Positions 59,801-64,000 of a DNA stretch of 64,000 nt are shown in pieces. The notes below the pieces were generated by a model. The model had not been told where the DNA came from, did no database searches, and saw nothing but the letters and a program-made list of their open reading frames with translations. This DNA is from JBECKS01 sp964557005 (GTDB taxonomy: Bacteria; Pseudomonadota; Gammaproteobacteria; Pseudomonadales; JBECKS01): assembly GCA_964557005.1 (NCBI GenBank), contig CAZKYI010000009.1, forward strand, positions 29,472-93,471, written 5' to 3'. Within the stretch, counting starts at the first letter, position 1; every line of letters begins with the position of its first letter. Made by a program: the position numbers and the translations under genes.

Positions 59801-62800
59801 CATGGCTATTGTGCCTAATGGTGGTATTCCTATACCTGTAAAGCTTGATAGAAATTATTTTGACGAAAATACTTATACGGGTAATTTTGAAATTTATGAC
59901 ACAACACCGAGTGGTGTTGCTTATGCCGTTGTTGCTGCATATGACCAACATGGTAACAGAGGTACAGAAATAGAAAATGGTTTGGAGATATTGATTGACT
60001 CAGATGGCCCAGACATTGTGAATGTTGAGTTAACGCCTGTCTCTCCGATTAACAACGATACCGTACAGACAATTTCATTCACCATTTCAGTCAATGACGA
60101 AATTGATTTAGGCAAGCCCTATGCGCTCATTCCCAAAATAGATGGAGCTGCAATGCCAGGATTGGAATCCGGAGTATCGTTAACTGCACTAGGGATAAAT
60201 AATAATCTTTGGCAATGGTCTGGTTTATTCGATTTACCTGTCGATGCAGGTCTTCCAGCGAATGGACAACATCTGGGTTTTGATTGGATAGCAAAAGATA
60301 AATTAAATAACGTCAGTCAAAAAATATTAGCAAATCCGGGTTGGTTAATTTACCAAGGCGACTTACCCAAGCTTAATGCGCCTGCCCAATTAAATGCGTA
60401 TGCAGCAGTAGGCGGTACGGTGAAGTTAGAATGGATTCCCAGCACGCTGGCACATGGTTATAAATTATATCGTTCTGCTTCATGTAATTTACTAAGCGAC
60501 CCGAATGTTGATATTCCTGTTTTTGAAATCGATAAAGTTGACGTTGTGCTGGAAAACAATCGGGTTAGCTTTAATGATCAAACGGGTCTTATTGATGGAT
60601 ATGGTTATTGTTATAAAGTTGCAGCTTTAAACCTTGATAGTATCAATGGAACCAGCTCACTCAGTTTGTATAGTAATGGCGCAGAAGTGCTGGTTGATGC
60701 AACAGCGCCCAATTCACCCACCAATTTACAAGTTAGCTTAACGGGTTCGGGTTTATATTTTAGCTGGGAAGCACCAACAGATGCAGAGAGTGGTGAATAC
60801 ACCTATAACCTTTACCGGTTTAATTTGCCTGATGAGTCGGTTCAGCCAGATGTATCTTCTATTAATCCAATCAAGAGTCTTATTCCTGCTCAAGCCGCTG
60901 GTCTGGGTGGAACAGGTGCGCTCGATTCTCAACCATCTTCTGTCGATCATGCCTATGCTGTTACTGCAGTAGATCGTGCGGGCAATGAATCACCAGCCTC
61001 CCTGAGTGTTTATCTTGATCCTGGTTTGTTACCTCCACGAAACATTCAGATTGTTGTGGAAGAAGAGCAATTACCCACCATAAGTTGGGAGCATGAGGGT
61101 GACAGTATCAGTGGTTTCAATATTGCGGTTAATAATGAGGGCAACCTGCTTGCTGAAAATCTAACAACAAATAGTTATGTAGATAATCAATACAATGGTG
61201 GCGCTTTCTCTAATGGCGTAGTGCAAGAGCGTAGTTATTATCTTGTTGCAAAAAATAATACCAATGAAGCAAGCATTGCGGCAAATATTCAATTACCTGC
61301 TTTAAGCGTTGAACTAAGACCTGATGTTACGCAAAACCTTTCGCGTGGTGTGGTGAATACGCTGGAATTTAGAATTTCCAATCGAGGTTCTACATTGCAA
61401 GAGGGAGTCAATTTAGATGTTTTGATTAACGTTGGTGGAATAGATATTAGTCATCAGGCAAGAAATATTTCAATTCAACCTCATAATTATGTTGATGTTC
61501 CATTAGCTATTGGAGGTTATAGCAACATTAGTGATATAGCTGTTTTGTATTATCAATTATCCAGAGTTTATCCGGCTGGTTCAGTAGCAATACATCAAAG
61601 TGAAAGTATTCATGTTGTTAATGATCAATACCCTGTCTCCATCAATGTCGAGAGTATCGTGCGTGGTGGTCAGGCGAACTTTAGATTTCAATTTGAAAAT
61701 ACTTCTCAAGAAATTGTAGAACTACTGTTAGCAGAAGATGGAGAATCATCGCCCGACATTACTGTCACCATTGAAGATTTGAATGATAACATTCTTTCAT
61801 TTAAATCCCTTAAACAGCTTACAGGAACAGATGTCATCACAAAGAGCAACGGTTCCACTGTTGCACGAATAAATCCATCAACTACTTTTGTGTCTTCACT
61901 ATTTTCTGTTGATGTGCCTGATGCATCTCCCGAACAAGTTGTTGTTAAACTTGAGATTAAAAATGTTCGTTTTCAAGATGCACAATTTGTCGAGAAGCTG
62001 GTTGATTCAAAACTTCGGGTTAGAGCAGTACAAAATTTATCAGAATTACCTTATGTCGGTGAATTAACCGACATCTCCTCGGAACGGGTTTATTCTGGTG
62101 GCGTCATTACATTTACGGGTCGGGCAACTTCTGTTAATCCTGAAATAGATTTAAGTTTTGTTGGTTTGAATTTGCTATTGGTCAATCAAGGCTTTGAGCA
62201 ACGTATTCCGATTCAAACCAATAGTCATGGTGAGTTTACTTACAATTACACCCCGAAAAGTAATATCAGTGGTGAGATTCAATTGGCAGTTATTCACCCT
62301 GATCAATCGAGCGTCAGTCAATTTCATACTTTTTATATAGACAAGGCGACCTTGTCTCCACCAGATTATTCCCTTCTCTGGCCTGTTAGCCTTGTTCATC
62401 ACGGAAAAATAAAAGTAACAACCGGATATGCCACTAACCTGCAAAATGCAAGGCTGGTATTGGCAGATCAATTTGATGCGCCAGAACAGGTCGTCAATAT
62501 TCCAGAAAATCTCAGCATTACATTTGGTGCGCCTTTGAATGTGCTTGCTGGTGAAACCGCTTATTTAGGATTCTCTTTTGAGAGTTCACAAATTCTGGAA
62601 GGGACGCTCCGTTTGTATGCAGTGGCATACATTGAAGATGTGCCAACAATATTGGGTGAAATCAACCTCAAGTATAAATTTGAGCAAGGAACAACGGCAG
62701 TCAGCTTTGATAGAAACCCTGTTGAAATAGGAATGGTTCAGGGAGATGGAGCATTTATTGAAAATATTCAGGTAAAAAATTCGGGATATGCCACGATAAA

Positions 62801-63956
62801 TACCTTGGCAATTACAGCAGGCCAATCAAAACCAAACTGGGTTAGCTTAACGTCTCAAACAAATTTCTCAAATTTCAAGATTGGTCAATCTTTTAATTTA
62901 CAGCTACAAATTGCGCCTGATTTATCCGTGCAACCGGGTACCTATCATTTTGATCTTGATTTTGTGGTTGATGGTGGAGCATCACGGTTGTTACCCGTTT
63001 ATGTGTCTGTAACCAATGATGATGTGGGTTCAGTTCAATTTAAAGTAGAGGATATTTATACCGCTACATTTGATGAAAATGGTGTGCTGATTGAAGGAGT
63101 GAATGACGCAAAAATCATTTTACAAAATCTGGACGTGAGCAGCGGGCGTTATGAAGCCAAAACTGATCAGTATGGAGAATATTTCTTTGGAAATGGGCAG
63201 GAAATTCCTGCAGGACGCTACAGTTATCGGGTGAGCGCGTTTGACCATCAGTCAGTCACTGGAGAAGTGGTTGTTAAGCCAGGTATTTCTGTAACAGAGC
63301 GTGTGTTTTTGATGAATCAACTGATTTCGGTTGAGTGGAGTGTCACTGAAATTGCGCTTGAAGATATTTACCAGATTCTATTGGAAGCAACATTTGAAAC
63401 CCAGGTGCCTTTCCCTGTTGTTGTATTCGATCCTTTGAGAGTTGAATTACCTGTTATGAAACAAGGCGATGTGTTTCAGGGTGAATTTACATTAACAAAC
63501 TACGGACTTATTACTGCCGAGAATGTCATTACTCAACTGCCAAAAGGAGATGAGTTTGTAAAAATCGAATTTTTATATCCCGTCCCCGATCGTTTGGCTG
63601 CTGGTGAAATTATTGTGTTGCCATTCAGGGTTACGGCGAAAAGAAATTTTGAAGGGGAAGAGGACGGTCTGGCGAGTGGGGCGGGTGGTTACTGTCATGC
63701 ACATCCTGTTAAAACCCAATATCAGGCTACTTGTTCCAATGAGACAACACAGTCAGGTGGTGCGAGTGCCCAGATTGCAGGAAATGGCGGCAGGTGTAGT
63801 GGCAGGAATGGAGATAGTAATGGTGGAGGCGGGGGTTGGGGATGGCTTAGCGCGGGTGGAAGTAGTTCACAAGGCTCCTCTTCCGTGACAACAGGCTCTC
63901 AGGAATGTGCTGAAGATGATTGTGATGATGAAGTAGAGTGTCCAGATTGTGAATAA
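53861..63956 (+). CDS. giant secreted multidomain protein (glycine-rich beta-helix, Ig-like and FN3 domains); interrupted by assembly gap
   Basis: One reading frame interrupted by the N run; more than 3,300 residues are readable. Signal peptide (GLIFLLFASTGSALADV), then glycine-rich beta-helix modules (heads NGGVLTHPIAANANSPGLT, bodies with GLGGGKLKL and GGGGRIAIYY; at least three, with one largely hidden in the gap), Ig-like units with acidic turns (MDQDNDGIFGEDPDD), roughly seven fibronectin-III-like domains (about 56970-61300), CARDB-like beta domains (61300-63000), a carboxypeptidase-regulatory-like domain (63030-63320) and a Gly/Cys-rich tail ending in ECPDCE. The layout recalls surface or adhesin-like proteins, including ones coded before RHS proteins. 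No cell-wall anchor motif is seen. The frames on the two sides of the gap differ, but only because the filler is 100 bases. Confidence 0.75.
54213..54312. other. assembly gap (100 N)
   Basis: Fixed-length filler inside the repeat array of the giant gene. Comparing the flanks with the intact repeat (54459 to 55389) predicts a true length of 930 bases if the missing module is typical, a multiple of three that joins both frames. Confidence 0.9.
54313..54478 (+). repeat. 166-bp direct repeat, copy 1
   Basis: Identical base for base to 55390-55555, 1,077 bases further (359 codons). Encodes the module head from SGFTLPLSGAHSYNS through SSYID. A diverged copy of the same head lies before the gap, from about 54130 to 54212. 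Confidence 0.95.
55390..55555 (+). repeat. 166-bp direct repeat, copy 2
   Basis: Second copy of the module head. The DNA diverges immediately after (GATGTAAGCGGG against GATGTCAGTGGG), so recent exchange or conversion is confined to the head. Confidence 0.95.
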
Positions 63957-64000
63957 GTTATTTCTGATTCAAGCAGTTGTTAAGTTATCCAGAAGGATAA

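Noticed and set aside
49641..64000. attR copy of the tRNA-Lys 3' end
   Set aside because: No second copy of the T-arm/CCA end was found by eye before the window end, so the right boundary cannot be placed.

Overview
The window reads as a draft-assembly contig from a Gammaproteobacterium. The support is gene order as well as gene content: uvrY/gacA-uvrC-pgsA followed by tRNA-Gly/Cys/Leu, aspS-ruvCAB-ybgC-tolQRAB-pal-cpoB-queE-queC followed by tRNA-Lys, a tusDCBE sulfur-relay operon beside a yccA-type gene, and tatABC. I cannot name a genus from sequence alone. Base composition is moderately A+T-rich and becomes visibly more so after about 51.3 kb. A run of 100 N at 54213-54312 marks an unresolved assembly gap.

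Layout. 0-4.3 kb: the 3' end of an acyl-CoA dehydrogenase-like gene, a two-gene minus-strand operon (APH-type kinase plus HAD phosphatase, split counterparts of the human ACAD10 architecture), tatABC and a small membrane protein. 4.3-8.9 kb: a caa3-type cytochrome c oxidase operon (coxB with fused cytochrome c, coxA, Cox11/CtaG, coxC) with a clear sigma70-type promoter and a strong terminator. 9-14.9 kb: a DUF4399 lipoprotein, envelope or glycan modification genes, and cysE. 14.9-22.2 kb: lexA with its SOS box, two glycerophosphodiesterases, a secreted cyclophilin, the tus operon, a BI-1 protein and an acyltransferase. 22.3-28.1 kb: tRNA-Ser, a DUF2236 protein, katG, an encapsulated-ferritin-like protein lacking a targeting peptide, a thioesterase and an SDR. 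28.1-35.2 kb: uvrY, uvrC, pgsA, the tRNA cluster, an AbiEi-like/Fic fusion gene and a membrane-anchored metallophosphoesterase. 35.3-49.5 kb: conserved housekeeping genes (GNAT, proS, an H1-like HU, fmdB-like, aspS, ruvCAB, Tol-Pal, queE/queC). 49.56 kb to the end: tRNA-Lys with an adjacent P4-type tyrosine integrase, which begins an accessory segment.

The accessory segment is the least ordinary part. After the integrase come an orphan antitoxin-like gene, a membrane-anchored glutaredoxin-like protein, and a tight three-gene operon. That operon encodes an exported tandem rhodanese-like protein without the catalytic cysteines, an exported transglutaminase-like protein, and a giant secreted protein of more than 3,300 residues. 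The giant protein has glycine-rich beta-helix modules, Ig-like and fibronectin-III domains, and a Gly/Cys-rich tail. The N gap lies inside its repeat array. Module arithmetic predicts about 930 missing bases, which would restore a single reading frame.

Other items worth following are the three ~30-bp iterated repeats upstream of the Fic gene, the integrase-proximal TTGGGGGTAT repeats, and the EncFtn-like gene beside katG without an encapsulin.
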